Of a DNA stretch of 10,944 nucleotides, positions 1 to 6,721 are shown one piece after another. This DNA is from Thioalkalivibrio sp. (lineage in GTDB: Bacteria; Pseudomonadota; Gammaproteobacteria; Ectothiorhodospirales; Ectothiorhodospiraceae): positions 1 through 10,944 of the forward strand of contig SKQM01000214.1 in assembly GCA_007119005.1 (NCBI GenBank). The letters are read 5' to 3'. The first letter of the stretch is position 1, and the number at the start of each line of letters is the position of its first letter. The notes under the pieces were generated by a model that saw nothing but the letters and a program-made list of their open reading frames with translations, did not search any database and was not told where the DNA came from. The translations under genes and the position numbers were made by a program.

Positions 1-845
1 CCCGCCTTCAGCTTCATCACCTGACCCAGCGTCAGGCTGGTTTCGGCCAGCAGCGCAACCGCCTCCACCTCGGCGGTCTTCAGTTCTTCGCGCAGCGAGC
101 GGATCCATAGGTCATTGGTATCGGTGCGGTCACTCTGGAGCCCTGCATCCAGGGCATCGCGAATCGGCTCGATCATGAAATACGGCAGGGTGACGTGGAG
201 ATCGCCACCGCCCCCGTCCAGGTCGATCCGGAAGGTCTTCACCAGCACGATCTCGGATGGGCTGACGATGCCCGCGTACTCGGGGTTTACCTCGGAGTTC
301 ACGTATTCGAAGTCGAGTTCCATCACCGGCTGCCAGGCCTTCTTCAGGTCGCTGAAGACCTGGTCGAGCATCACCCGAATCACCCGCATTTCGGTTGCGG
401 TGAACTCGCGGTCTTCGATCTTGGCCTGGTAACGCCCGTCCCCGCCGAAGAAGTTGTCGACGAGAATGGAGACGAGCTGCGGGTCGAGCACAAAGAGGCC
501 CGTCCCCTGCAGCGGTCGGACCTTCACGGTGTTCAGGCTGGTGGGCACGGAAAGGGCATGGATGTACTCGGAGAACTTCGTCATCCGCACGCCGACCACC
601 GAGATCTCCGCGTTGCGGCGCATCAGGCGGAACAGGCTCACGCGGAGAAAACGCGCGAAGCGCTCGTTGATCATCTCCAGCGTGGGCATCCGTCCCCGCA
701 CGATCCGGTCCTTGCTCATAAAGTCGTAGGGGCGGGCCACACCGTCCCTGGCCTTGAGGTCGGTCTCCGTATCCAGCTCGCCGCTGTCTACACCCTGGAG
801 CAGGGCTTCGATCTCTTCCTGGGAAAGCAGGTCTGTGGGCGCCAT
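1..845 (-). CDS. fliM: Flagellar motor switch protein FliM (C-terminus cut by window edge)
   Basis: FliM forms the middle of the cytoplasmic C ring and receives CheY-P to switch rotation. About 281 codons are visible from the ATG at 845; the family is usually about 320-330 residues, so most of the C-terminal SpoA-like domain lies beyond base 1. The N-terminus carries the CheY-P binding motif (SQEEIEALLQG, residues 8-18). The middle domain follows, with the family-typical FFGGDGRYQ segment near residue 135 and several FliM-like blocks such as MPTLEMINERFAR near residue 55. The start lies 7 nt after the fliL stop, so the two genes are surely cotranscribed from the promoter ahead of fliL. The ribosome binding site is weak (GAGA), which suggests coupling to fliL translation. 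Identity is secure from the motifs and the neighbours. Confidence 0.97.
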   Translation of the reverse strand, partial: MAPTDLLSQEEIEALLQGVDSGELDTETDLKARDGVARPYDFMSKDRIVRGRMPTLEMINERFARFLRVSLFRLMRRNAEISVVGVRMTKFSEYIHALSVPTSLNTVKVRPLQGTGLFVLDPQLVSILVDNFFGGDGRYQAKIEDREFTATEMRVIRVMLDQVFSDLKKAWQPVMELDFEYVNSEVNPEYAGIVSPSEIVLVKTFRIDLDGGGGDLHVTLPYFMIEPIRDALDAGLQSDRTDTNDLWIRSLREELKTAEVEAVALLAETSLTLGQVMKLKA

Positions 846-852
846 GGTCGTC

Positions 853-1362
853 TCACTGCATCACGAAGGAGGTGAAATAGATGGACTCGACACCCGGGTC
901 GCCCGTATTCCGCTCGAGGACGTTCCGGATCGTCTCCAGCATCTCCAGACGCGTCGTCTCCTTGCCCTCAGCGGTGTTGAGCTGTTCGTAGGTCTTGTCG
1001 CTCAGCAGCATGATCAGGTCGTTGCGGATCACCGGGCTGTGCCGGTCCACGGCCTCGATCACCTTCGGATCGCGCAGGGCCATCACCACGCCAACCTGTA
1101 CGAAGCGGATACGTCCGGGCCCGTCGATGTTGCCGAGAAGTTCCGGCTCGAGAGCCCTGTAGATCAGGGGTCTCTTGAGCTCAGCGGCGGCTTGATCGCT
1201 CTGCGGGGTGTCACCGCCCAGCACGAAATAGAGGACGCCGGCGCCGGCACCGCCCATCACCAGCACCGCCACCGCGATGATGATGACCAGCTTCAGTGCC
1301 CCGCCCTTCGGCTTTTCCGTCTCCCCGCCTGCGGCCAGATTCAGATCGTCGTTTTCCGCCAT
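853..1362 (-). CDS. fliL: Flagellar basal body-associated protein FliL
   Basis: FliL is a single-pass inner-membrane protein that sits around the stator units and supports motor torque. The 169-residue product has a short charged cytoplasmic N-terminus (about 1-23), one hydrophobic segment (about 24-48, LVIIIAVAVLVMGGAGAG) and a periplasmic domain. That domain ends in the family-typical IYFTSFVMQ; most FliL proteins end in a similar hydrophobic F-V-Q pattern. The length is normal. An AGGAGA ribosome binding site lies about 10 nt upstream of the ATG. A consensus sigma-54 promoter is placed so that the leader would be only about 23 nt, and fliM follows after 7 nt, so fliL is the first gene of a fliLM... 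unit. Identity is certain from position, membrane topology and C-terminus. Confidence 0.96.
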   Translation of the reverse strand: MAENDDLNLAAGGETEKPKGGALKLVIIIAVAVLVMGGAGAGVLYFVLGGDTPQSDQAAAELKRPLIYRALEPELLGNIDGPGRIRFVQVGVVMALRDPKVIEAVDRHSPVIRNDLIMLLSDKTYEQLNTAEGKETTRLEMLETIRNVLERNTGDPGVESIYFTSFVMQ

Positions 1363-1379
1363 GTCGCTTGAGTCTCCTG

Positions 1380-1400
1380 TTGCTGAAGGGGTTTCAGCAA
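1380..1400. repeat. Perfect 8-bp inverted repeat over the fliL promoter start
   Basis: TTGCTGAA and TTCAGCAA are perfect reverse complements separated by 5 nt. The repeat includes most of the -12 element of the sigma-54 promoter and extends past the predicted start site, about -15 to +6. Only part of one arm would be transcribed, so an RNA hairpin from this promoter is unlikely. A DNA-binding protein site (operator) is possible. A transcript reading through from fliK could form the hairpin. No regulator is identified. Confidence 0.5.
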
Positions 1401-1411
1401 ATGGCGTGCCA
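1396..1411 (-). promoter_or_regulatory. Sigma-54 promoter of fliL-fliM
   Basis: On the minus strand this reads TGGCACG-CCAT-TTGCT, an exact match to the sigma-54 consensus TGGCACG-N4-TTGCW with the -24 GG and -12 GC in correct spacing. Counting from the -12 C at 1397, transcription would start near 1385, leaving a leader of about 23 nt before the fliL ATG. Sigma-54 control by FleQ is known for fliLM operons in Pseudomonas; that FleQ or FleR acts here is inference. Confidence 0.9.
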
Positions 1412-1425
1412 CCGACTCAACGCGG

Positions 1426-1439
1426 GATATTTTTATATC
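1426..1439. repeat. AT-rich inverted repeat upstream of the fliL promoter
   Basis: GATAT-N4-ATATC is a short perfect inverted repeat inside a strongly AT-rich patch (about 1425-1470) that stands out from the GC-rich surroundings. It lies about 15-30 bp upstream of the -24 element, where DNA bending between an enhancer and a sigma-54 promoter often occurs. I looked for an IHF consensus on both strands and found no convincing match. Confidence 0.3.
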
Positions 1440-1485
1440 ATTTCAATTAGATAGGAAATCAATGCCAACTGGCTGCCGAGGTTTT

Positions 1486-1517
1486 GACGGGTGACGGAAT
1501 GGACGGGTGCCGGAAAG
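1486..1517. repeat. Imperfect tandem duplication of a 16-mer
   Basis: Two adjacent 16-bp units, GACGGGTGACGGAATG and GACGGGTGCCGGAAAG, match at 14 of 16 positions. They lie in the noncoding gap between fliK and fliL, about 75-105 bp upstream of the -24 element, a usual distance for an activator enhancer. No function is shown. Confidence 0.45.
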
Positions 1518-1540
1518 CCGGCGCGAGGCGGGCAGCCCGC
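1509..1540. repeat. Two small GC hairpins downstream of fliK
   Basis: GCCGG-N4-CCGGC (1509-1522) and GCGGG-N3-CCCGC (1528-1540) could fold in the transcript downstream of fliK. Neither is followed by a T run on the minus strand, so this is not a classic intrinsic terminator. They could slow 3' decay or mark the end of the fliK transcript. The rest of the 263 bp gap (1363-1625) contains no gene that I can support. Confidence 0.3.
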
Positions 1541-1625
1541 TCACGCGAAGAGACAGGTTCGGATCGGAGATCCCGTGTGAGGCGGGGCCCGAAGACTTTG
1601 CTCTGGCCGCCTCCCGACGAGCAGG

Positions 1626-2873
1626 TCAGGCGTAGAAGTCGACCAATCCCTGGGCCGTCGCGGGACCGTCCCGGGTATTCCGGGCATCCCCCTCCTCGGG
1701 AGATCCGCCAGTCGCGGAAGAACTCTGTGCGGGCTGCTCGCCACCGTCAGCCCCACCGCGCCCCGCGCTGTCCTGGCGGACGTTCACATCGCCTAGGTTC
1801 AGGCCACTTTCCGCGAACATCTCCCGGAGCCTTGGCAGTGCCGCTTCGACCGCCTCGCGCGTCGTCGCATGCGGTGCGACGATATTCACGTGCGTACGGT
1901 CCCCTTCCACCTTCAGACGCACCTCGATTGGCCCCAGGTTGGGTGGGTTGAGCCTGATTTCCGCCACCTGGACCTTCTGATCGACCAGCCAGCGTATGCC
2001 GTTGCCGAATGCACGGTCCCAGCCTGGCTGCTGCAGCGGGACATCGAGATTGAACACGCGGTTCGCGTGAGAGCTGGCGGAACCGGGCTGGGACCCCGTG
2101 GCGGGATCAACCGCTGTGGCTGCGGCCGCTGCGACCAATGCGGGCTGTGCCGAAACCTCCGTGAACCGCGCAACCATCGCCCCCACCTCGGGGAGAGCGC
2201 GCGCCGCTCCGGCATCGGCAGCGCCTGCCGCAGGCAAGCCTCCGGCAAGCAGGAAATCGGAGATGCGGGCATCGACAGACCCGCCCCCGGGCACACCTTG
2301 TAGAGGCAATAGACCCGCATCGACGGTCTGTCCACCCGCCGGCAGAGCCGGGGAAGCCATGGGAAGCGGTGCGGCGGGGCTTCGCCGCACCTCGACGGTC
2401 GGGATACCGGGCATCGGGCGCAGTTCAGCCAGCACCTCGCCCAATGTTGTGCGCAACAAGGAGAGGGCCCCGTTCGAACGTTCTGTTGCGTCCGCCGCGT
2501 CCGCCGCGTCGGCCGCGGCCTGATGGCCAGCGGTTGCCGCCTGCATGGCCACCACCAGCGGGTGCCCGTGATCTGTGGCCGTCATATCCGGCGCCGGATC
2601 CAGCACGAGTCCCGCAGGAAGCGGCAACTCCTTGCCGTCCTCCGGCAGTCCGTCACCGCCGAGTCCGGCCGCCAGCCAGGAAGCGAGGTCATCGACGGTG
2701 ACATCCGCCGGGAGAACGGCCGCCACCTCCTCCAGCCCCTCCAACTGCGCCGCAAGCCGCAACCAGAAATCACCGCCGGCCGCCTGGCCGTGGCCCTGCG
2801 GTGCAACGTCCAGTTCGTTCAGGACCTGCGCGAGTCGTGAAGGCAGGTTCAGGGGAAGAGCAGATGTCTGCAT
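1626..2873 (-). CDS. fliK: Flagellar hook-length control protein FliK
   Basis: FliK is exported during hook assembly, measures hook length and switches the export gate from rod/hook to filament substrates. The 415-residue product has a low-complexity N-terminal and middle part rich in Ala, Gly, Pro and Asp, as expected for the ruler portion. The C-terminal Flg_hook domain spans about residues 270-370 and contains LNPPNLGPIEVRLKV near 308-322, matching the family's L-x-P-x-x-L-G-x-(I/V)-x-V signature. After a Gly/Ser/Asp-rich tail the protein ends LVDFYA, like many FliK proteins. The Shine-Dalgarno sequence is poor (GGAA), but the start is supported by the MQTSALPLNL opening and by the absence of a better upstream start. 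fliK follows fliJ across a gap carrying its own putative sigma-54 promoter, so it may be timed separately. Confidence 0.93.
   Translation of the reverse strand: MQTSALPLNLPSRLAQVLNELDVAPQGHGQAAGGDFWLRLAAQLEGLEEVAAVLPADVTVDDLASWLAAGLGGDGLPEDGKELPLPAGLVLDPAPDMTATDHGHPLVVAMQAATAGHQAAADAADAADATERSNGALSLLRTTLGEVLAELRPMPGIPTVEVRRSPAAPLPMASPALPAGGQTVDAGLLPLQGVPGGGSVDARISDFLLAGGLPAAGAADAGAARALPEVGAMVARFTEVSAQPALVAAAAATAVDPATGSQPGSASSHANRVFNLDVPLQQPGWDRAFGNGIRWLVDQKVQVAEIRLNPPNLGPIEVRLKVEGDRTHVNIVAPHATTREAVEAALPRLREMFAESGLNLGDVNVRQDSAGRGGADGGEQPAQSSSATGGSPEEGDARNTRDGPATAQGLVDFYA
2488..2514. repeat. Three 9-bp tandem repeats inside fliK
   Basis: GCGTCCGCC occurs twice in tandem, followed by a third copy with one mismatch (GCGTCGGCC). 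On the coding strand the array encodes a repeated Ala-Asp-Ala run near residues 120-129 of FliK. The unit is a multiple of three, so slippage would change the length of the ruler region without breaking the frame. Confidence 0.7.
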
Positions 2874-2958
2874 CTCATCGTTCCAGGGTCAGGGCGGCGC
2901 TACACCAGTCGATCAGCGGGATCCAACGGCAAGGCCACGCAGTTTTCGAGTAATGACA

Positions 2959-2974
2959 AACAAGTTTCGTGCCA
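2959..2974 (-). promoter_or_regulatory. Probable sigma-54 promoter of fliK
   Basis: On the minus strand this reads TGGCACG-AAAC-TTGTT. The -24 half is perfect and the spacing is correct; the only deviation is T for C in the -12 GC. It lies in the 114 bp noncoding gap right after the fliJ stop, about 85 bp upstream of the fliK start. This position is better than chance would give and suggests that fliK can be transcribed apart from fliEFGHIJ. The -12 change would probably weaken it. Confidence 0.6.
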
Positions 2975-2987
2975 CATGCGGCCGCCC

Positions 2988-3422
2988 TCAGCGCTGACCG
3001 CGACCGCCACGCTGACCGAGTTCATCGCTTTCCGCCTGATCGCGGCGCATCTCCTCGATCCGTTCTTCCTCGTGGAACCGGTCCATCGCTTTCCCCACGG
3101 CGTCACGATGCACCCTGCACTCGGTCCAGCGCCCGCGACTCTTTTCGAGTTCGGCCCGGGCCCGCTCCACCCGCGCAGCCTGCTCCTCGATGGCCTGATT
3201 CAGCCGAGTCAGGAACAGCCGGTAGTCTCGGACGTTCAGCCCGATCCACTCCTGGCCGTCCTCGAAGCGGCTGGCATAGTCGCCCCGGTACTCGTTCAGC
3301 TGATCCAGCCGCCGCTGCTGCTCGTCCAGCGCGCGCTGGCGCTCTCCCAGGATGCGCGCGGCGTCCTGCTGCCGGCTCTCGGCCACCTGGGCAACGGGTT
3401 GCATGCGTTTCGAACGTGTCAT
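2988..3422 (-). CDS. fliJ: Flagellar export chaperone/stalk protein FliJ
   Basis: FliJ is a small cytoplasmic coiled-coil protein that sits in the centre of the FliI hexamer, links the ATPase to FlhA and helps recycle export chaperones. The 144-residue product is almost entirely charged helix (rich in Arg, Glu and Gln, with regular Leu and Ala), as expected for an antiparallel coiled coil, and its length is typical. It begins MTRSKRMQPV, and an AGGA ribosome binding site sits about 6 nt before the ATG. It starts 21 nt after the fliI stop, the standard FliI-FliJ arrangement. The sequence is weakly conserved in the family, so the call rests on fold type, size and position. The C-terminus ends in a Gly/Arg-rich tail (GQRGGRGQR). 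Confidence 0.93.
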   Translation of the reverse strand: MTRSKRMQPVAQVAESRQQDAARILGERQRALDEQQRRLDQLNEYRGDYASRFEDGQEWIGLNVRDYRLFLTRLNQAIEEQAARVERARAELEKSRGRWTECRVHRDAVGKAMDRFHEEERIEEMRRDQAESDELGQRGGRGQR

Positions 3423-3443
3423 GGCTTCCTGTCAGCTCCTGCG

Positions 3444-4856
3444 TTAAGGGTTGGCCGGCTCCGCCGGCATGGCGTCGGCTTCGGGTTCGGGCTCCTCCCG
3501 CCCGGTCAGAGCGTCGAGTTCCCTGAGACTGTCCCGGAAGTCCACCGGCTCGCGCATATCCTGCTGCAGGTAGGCCTCCAGGCGCGGGAAATATTCGATC
3601 GCGGCATCGACACGGGGGTCGGAGCCGCGCTGGTAGGCGCCGACGCTGATCAGATCCCGGTTGTGCTGGTAGGTCGCATACACCTGCTTGAACAGCCTTG
3701 CGGCCTGGATCTGACCCGGATCGGCGATCTCGTTCATCAGGCGGCTCACGGAGGCCTCGATGTCCACCGCGGGGTAGCGCCCCGACTCGGCGATGCGGCG
3801 TGACAGAACCACGTGCCCATCCAGGATCGCGCGGGCCGCGTCGGCGATCGGATCGTTGTGATCGTCGCCCTCCGTCAACACGGTGTAGAAGGCGGTGATC
3901 GAGCCTTCGCCCCGCTCCCCGTTGCCGGCACGTTCCACCAGTTGCGGCAGGCGCGCGAAGACCGATGGCGTGTAGCCCTTGGTGGCCGGCGGTTCGCCGA
4001 TGGCCAGCGAGATCTCGCGCTGGGCCTGCGCGAAGCGGGTCAGCGAATCCATCAGCAGCAGCACGTTCAACCCGCGGTCGCGGAAGTACTCGGCGATGGA
4101 GGTGGCGAGCATCGCACCGTGGAGGCGCATCAGCGGCGAGTGGTCGGCGGGCACCGCAACCACGACCGCACGGGACATGCCCTCGCGACCCAGGATGTTC
4201 TGAACGAACTCGTTCACCTCCCGGCCGCGCTCGCCGATCAGCCCGACCACGGTCACGTCGGCCTCGGTGTAGCGCGTCATCATGCCGAGCAGCACGCTCT
4301 TGCCGACGCCGCTGCCGGCGAACAGGCCCATGCGCTGGCCGCGTCCGACGGTCAGCAGGCCATTGATCGCGCGCACCCCGACGTCCAGGGGTTCGCGAAT
4401 GGGGTTGCGCGCCAGCGGGTTGATCGACCGCCCGTCCAGCGATACCCGTTCTTCGCATGCCAGCGGTCCGCGCCCATCCAGTGGCCGGCCGGTGCCGTCG
4501 AGCACGCGCCCGAGCAGCCCCTCGCCGACCAGAACCTCCCGGCTGTGCTGGGTTGGGATCACGCGTGCACTCGGCGTCATGCCGCTGATCGAACCCACGG
4601 GCATCAGGTACACCCGCTCACCAGAGAAGCCGACTACCTCGGCCTCCACCTCTGCTCCGGCCATACTGACCACCCGGCAGCGGCCGCCCACGGGCAGTTG
4701 CAGACCCTCCGCCTCCAGCGTGAGCCCGACCATCCGCACCAGCCGGCCTTCGGCGGTCAGCTGCGTCGCTTGCTCGGCACGGCGCCGGAAGCGGCCGAGG
4801 GATTCGCCGAGCGCGCCGATGCGGCGTTGCGGATCCAGCGCGGCCGGAAGTGTCAT
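3444..4856 (-). CDS. fliI: Flagellum-specific ATPase FliI
   Basis: FliI is the hexameric ATPase at the base of the flagellar type III export apparatus, related to the F1 beta subunit. From the ATG at 4856 the protein is 470 residues. The Walker A motif is AGSGVGKS (180-187), the GERGREV segment with catalytic-glutamate context lies at 208-214, and Walker B is LLLMD (266-270), followed by the family-typical [12 protein letters not shown]. The block [15 protein letters not shown] at 287-301 is also diagnostic. I chose this start because a strong GGAGGAG sits 5 nt upstream and because the ATG overlaps the fliH stop by 4 nt (ATGA), a sign of translational coupling. A longer reading upstream to 4940 would add Arg-rich sequence unlike FliI. 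The last 18 residues or so ([18 protein letters not shown]) form an acidic, Pro-rich tail beyond the usual end. Confidence 0.97.
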   Translation of the reverse strand: MTLPAALDPQRRIGALGESLGRFRRRAEQATQLTAEGRLVRMVGLTLEAEGLQLPVGGRCRVVSMAGAEVEAEVVGFSGERVYLMPVGSISGMTPSARVIPTQHSREVLVGEGLLGRVLDGTGRPLDGRGPLACEERVSLDGRSINPLARNPIREPLDVGVRAINGLLTVGRGQRMGLFAGSGVGKSVLLGMMTRYTEADVTVVGLIGERGREVNEFVQNILGREGMSRAVVVAVPADHSPLMRLHGAMLATSIAEYFRDRGLNVLLLMDSLTRFAQAQREISLAIGEPPATKGYTPSVFARLPQLVERAGNGERGEGSITAFYTVLTEGDDHNDPIADAARAILDGHVVLSRRIAESGRYPAVDIEASVSRLMNEIADPGQIQAARLFKQVYATYQHNRDLISVGAYQRGSDPRVDAAIEYFPRLEAYLQQDMREPVDFRDSLRELDALTGREEPEPEADAMPAEPANP

Positions 4857-5611
4857 GAATGCTCCTCCGATCCGGCCGCGTCCGGCCTTGCGCTTTGCCG
4901 TTCGGGCAGACGCCCGTCGTCGCGGCGCTCGCCACCCCACATCTCTGCGATCACCGCGTTAAGACGGCTCTCGACGGTGGCGTCCACGCGCGAGATATCG
5001 GTCTCCAGCCACGCGCCGCCCCGGGACAGGGTCGGATCCTCCACCACCTTCCAGGGCTGTTCCAGCTCGGACAGGTGCAGGGCGTCACGCACGATGCGGG
5101 CGTCCTCCGGATGCAGATGCAGACGCACGCGCCGGTCGGAACTGGGCAGCACCGCCAGAGCCTCGCGCACCGCAGCGACGATCTGCCCGGGCTCGGCGCG
5201 CAGCTCCCGCCGCACCAGCTGGCGCGCCACGGTAACGGCCAGCGTCACCAACTCCTGCTCCAGCTGCCGGTCGAGAATTTCGACGAACGGGACCAGGGAG
5301 TCGAGCACAAGCCTCAGGTGTTCGGCCTCGGCGCGCACCGCCGCCATCCCCTCCTCCCGTCCCTCGGCCTCACCCTGCCGGAATCCCTCTTCGCGCGCTT
5401 CCTGCTGGATTTGCTCGATCTGTTCGATGGTCATCGGAGATGGTGCCGTCTCCGCGACGGACTCGGTTGGGGTTACCGGGGCCGCGGGCTCCACCGGCTT
5501 GACCACGCGCGCCGCCGCAGTCGCCCGGCGCCGGGCCTGGTCGCCGACCTCCGGGGCCTGCCAGCGCTTTACCGCGTCGTCGGAACCGCCATCCATCACC
5601 TGCCGTCCCAT
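4853..5611 (-). CDS. fliH: Flagellar assembly protein FliH (ATPase regulator)
   Basis: FliH dimerises, binds and restrains FliI, and tethers it to FliN in the C ring. The 252-residue product has a short N-terminus with KRWQAPEV (about residues 14-21), resembling the Trp-containing motif by which FliH proteins contact FliN and FlhA. An Ala/Pro-rich linker follows. Next is a Glu/Gln-rich helical part ([19 protein letters not shown]) that includes the alternating Gly and Glu pattern typical of FliH/YscL stalks. The C-terminal domain resembles the family's [14 protein letters not shown]...LHPEDARIV section. The start is uncertain: ATG at 5611 with GGGGTGG upstream is preferred, but GTG at 5620 or ATG at 5596 are possible. 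It is preceded by a gap of about 93 bp after fliG with no visible promoter, and its stop overlaps the fliI start. Confidence 0.93.
   Translation of the reverse strand: MGRQVMDGGSDDAVKRWQAPEVGDQARRRATAAARVVKPVEPAAPVTPTESVAETAPSPMTIEQIEQIQQEAREEGFRQGEAEGREEGMAAVRAEAEHLRLVLDSLVPFVEILDRQLEQELVTLAVTVARQLVRRELRAEPGQIVAAVREALAVLPSSDRRVRLHLHPEDARIVRDALHLSELEQPWKVVEDPTLSRGGAWLETDISRVDATVESRLNAVIAEMWGGERRDDGRLPERQSARPDAAGSEEHS
4862..4868 (-). promoter_or_regulatory. Strong ribosome binding site of fliI
   Basis: GGAGGAG on the minus strand lies 5 nt before the ATG at 4856 and inside the fliH 3' end. It decides the fliI start in favour of 4856 over the upstream in-frame starts. Confidence 0.8.
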
Positions 5612-5704
5612 GTTCACCACCCCGTGACCGAAATTTCCTGCGTACGCCGGTGCTGACAGTCTGGCTGCGGATCAGGCGAGGGCTTCTGACCCGGGCCGAG
5701 CCGT

Positions 5705-6721
5705 TCAGACGAACTCTTCGCCACCTTTCCCGCCCAGCATGATCTCGCCATTCTCGGCCATGCGCCGCGCGACGTTGAGGATTTCCTTCTGTGCCGACTC
5801 GACCTCGCTCAGCCTGACCGGACCCTTCGCGTCCAGGTCGTCGCGCAGCATCTCCGCCGCGCGCTTCGACATGTTCCGGAAGATCTTCTCGCGCACCTTT
5901 TCGTCGGCTCCCTTCAGCGCGAGCACCAGCGAGTCGCTGGTGATCTCGCGCAGCAGCGTCTGGATGCTGCGGTCGTCGACCTCCAGCAGATTATCGAAGA
6001 CGAACATCAGGTCCTCCACCTTCTGCGACAGGTCCTCGTCCGTCTCCCGGATGCGCTCGATGATCGCCGCCTCCTGGGACGAATCCATGAAGTTCAGGAT
6101 CTCCGCTGCACTCTTGATGCCGCCGACTGGCGAGGCCTGGGCCGTCGGGTCTCCGGCGAACTGCTGCTCCAGGATCTCGTCGAGCTGCTGCAGCGCCGTG
6201 GGCTGGATGTCATCCAGGCTGGCCACCCGCATCAGGATGTCCGACTGCGCCTTCGGCGGCAGCAGGCTCAGCACTTCGGCCGCATGGTCGGGATCGAGAT
6301 AGGACAGCACGATCGCGACGATCTGCGGATGCTCCTTGCGGATGGCACCCGCAACCGCCCGCGGATCCATTCGCTTCAGCGCTTCCAGGCCCTTGGAGTT
6401 GCGACCCAGCAGGATCCGGTTGATCAGGCCTCCGGCCTTTTCTTCGCCCAAAGCCGCGTTCAGCACGTTGCGAATGTATTCCTCGGAACCGACCCCCAGT
6501 GCGGTCTCGTTGCCGACGGCCCGGATGAACTCGTCGAGCACCTCACCCACTTCGGCACGGGACACGGCACTCAGGTTGGCCATCGCGGTGCCGAGTCGCT
6601 GCACCTCCTTCGGACCCATGTGCCGCAGCACCTCGGCTGCCGCCTCCTCGCCGAGACTCATCAGGAACACGGCGGCTCGCTCGCCACCGGTCCGTGAACC
6701 CTGGTCAGACTGCTGCGCCAT
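5705..6721 (-). CDS. fliG: Flagellar motor switch protein FliG
   Basis: FliG is the rotor protein of the C ring that contacts the stator and generates torque. The product is 338 residues, a standard length. It has the N-terminal FliF-binding domain, the EHPQ motif (130-133) of the middle FliM-binding domain, the conserved MFVFDNLLEVDDRSIQ segment (239-254) and the C-terminal torque helix. By alignment from memory with E. coli FliG, the charged residues K264, R281, D288, D289 and R297 correspond to K270, R287, D294, D295 and R303, all present. It ends GGKGGEEFV. The ATG lies inside the 3' end of fliF (17 nt overlap), which suggests coupled translation and a matched supply of the two partner proteins. 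Confidence 0.98.
   Translation of the reverse strand: MAQQSDQGSRTGGERAAVFLMSLGEEAAAEVLRHMGPKEVQRLGTAMANLSAVSRAEVGEVLDEFIRAVGNETALGVGSEEYIRNVLNAALGEEKAGGLINRILLGRNSKGLEALKRMDPRAVAGAIRKEHPQIVAIVLSYLDPDHAAEVLSLLPPKAQSDILMRVASLDDIQPTALQQLDEILEQQFAGDPTAQASPVGGIKSAAEILNFMDSSQEAAIIERIRETDEDLSQKVEDLMFVFDNLLEVDDRSIQTLLREITSDSLVLALKGADEKVREKIFRNMSKRAAEMLRDDLDAKGPVRLSEVESAQKEILNVARRMAENGEIMLGGKGGEEFV

Noticed and set aside
1453..1472. Second sigma-54 site (TTGGCATTGATTTCC on the minus strand) before fliL
   Set aside because: It has a -24 like half but no GC at the -12 position.
3103..4458. Minus-strand open frame of 451 codons overlapping fliI in another frame
   Set aside because: Arg/Gly/Ala-rich out-of-frame reading of fliI and fliJ; not a gene.
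4857..4940. Longer N-terminus for FliI starting at 4940
   Set aside because: It would overlap fliH by 88 nt and add an Arg-rich stretch unlike FliI; the strong GGAGGAG and the ATGA overlap support the start at 4856.
3813..5627. Open frame of 604 codons on the plus strand, opposite fliI and fliH
   Set aside because: Same reason: fliI and fliH are certain on the other strand and this product has no protein-like features.
6705..6721. Overlap of fliF and fliG as an anomaly
   Set aside because: A short overlap of adjacent flagellar genes is common and fits coupled translation.
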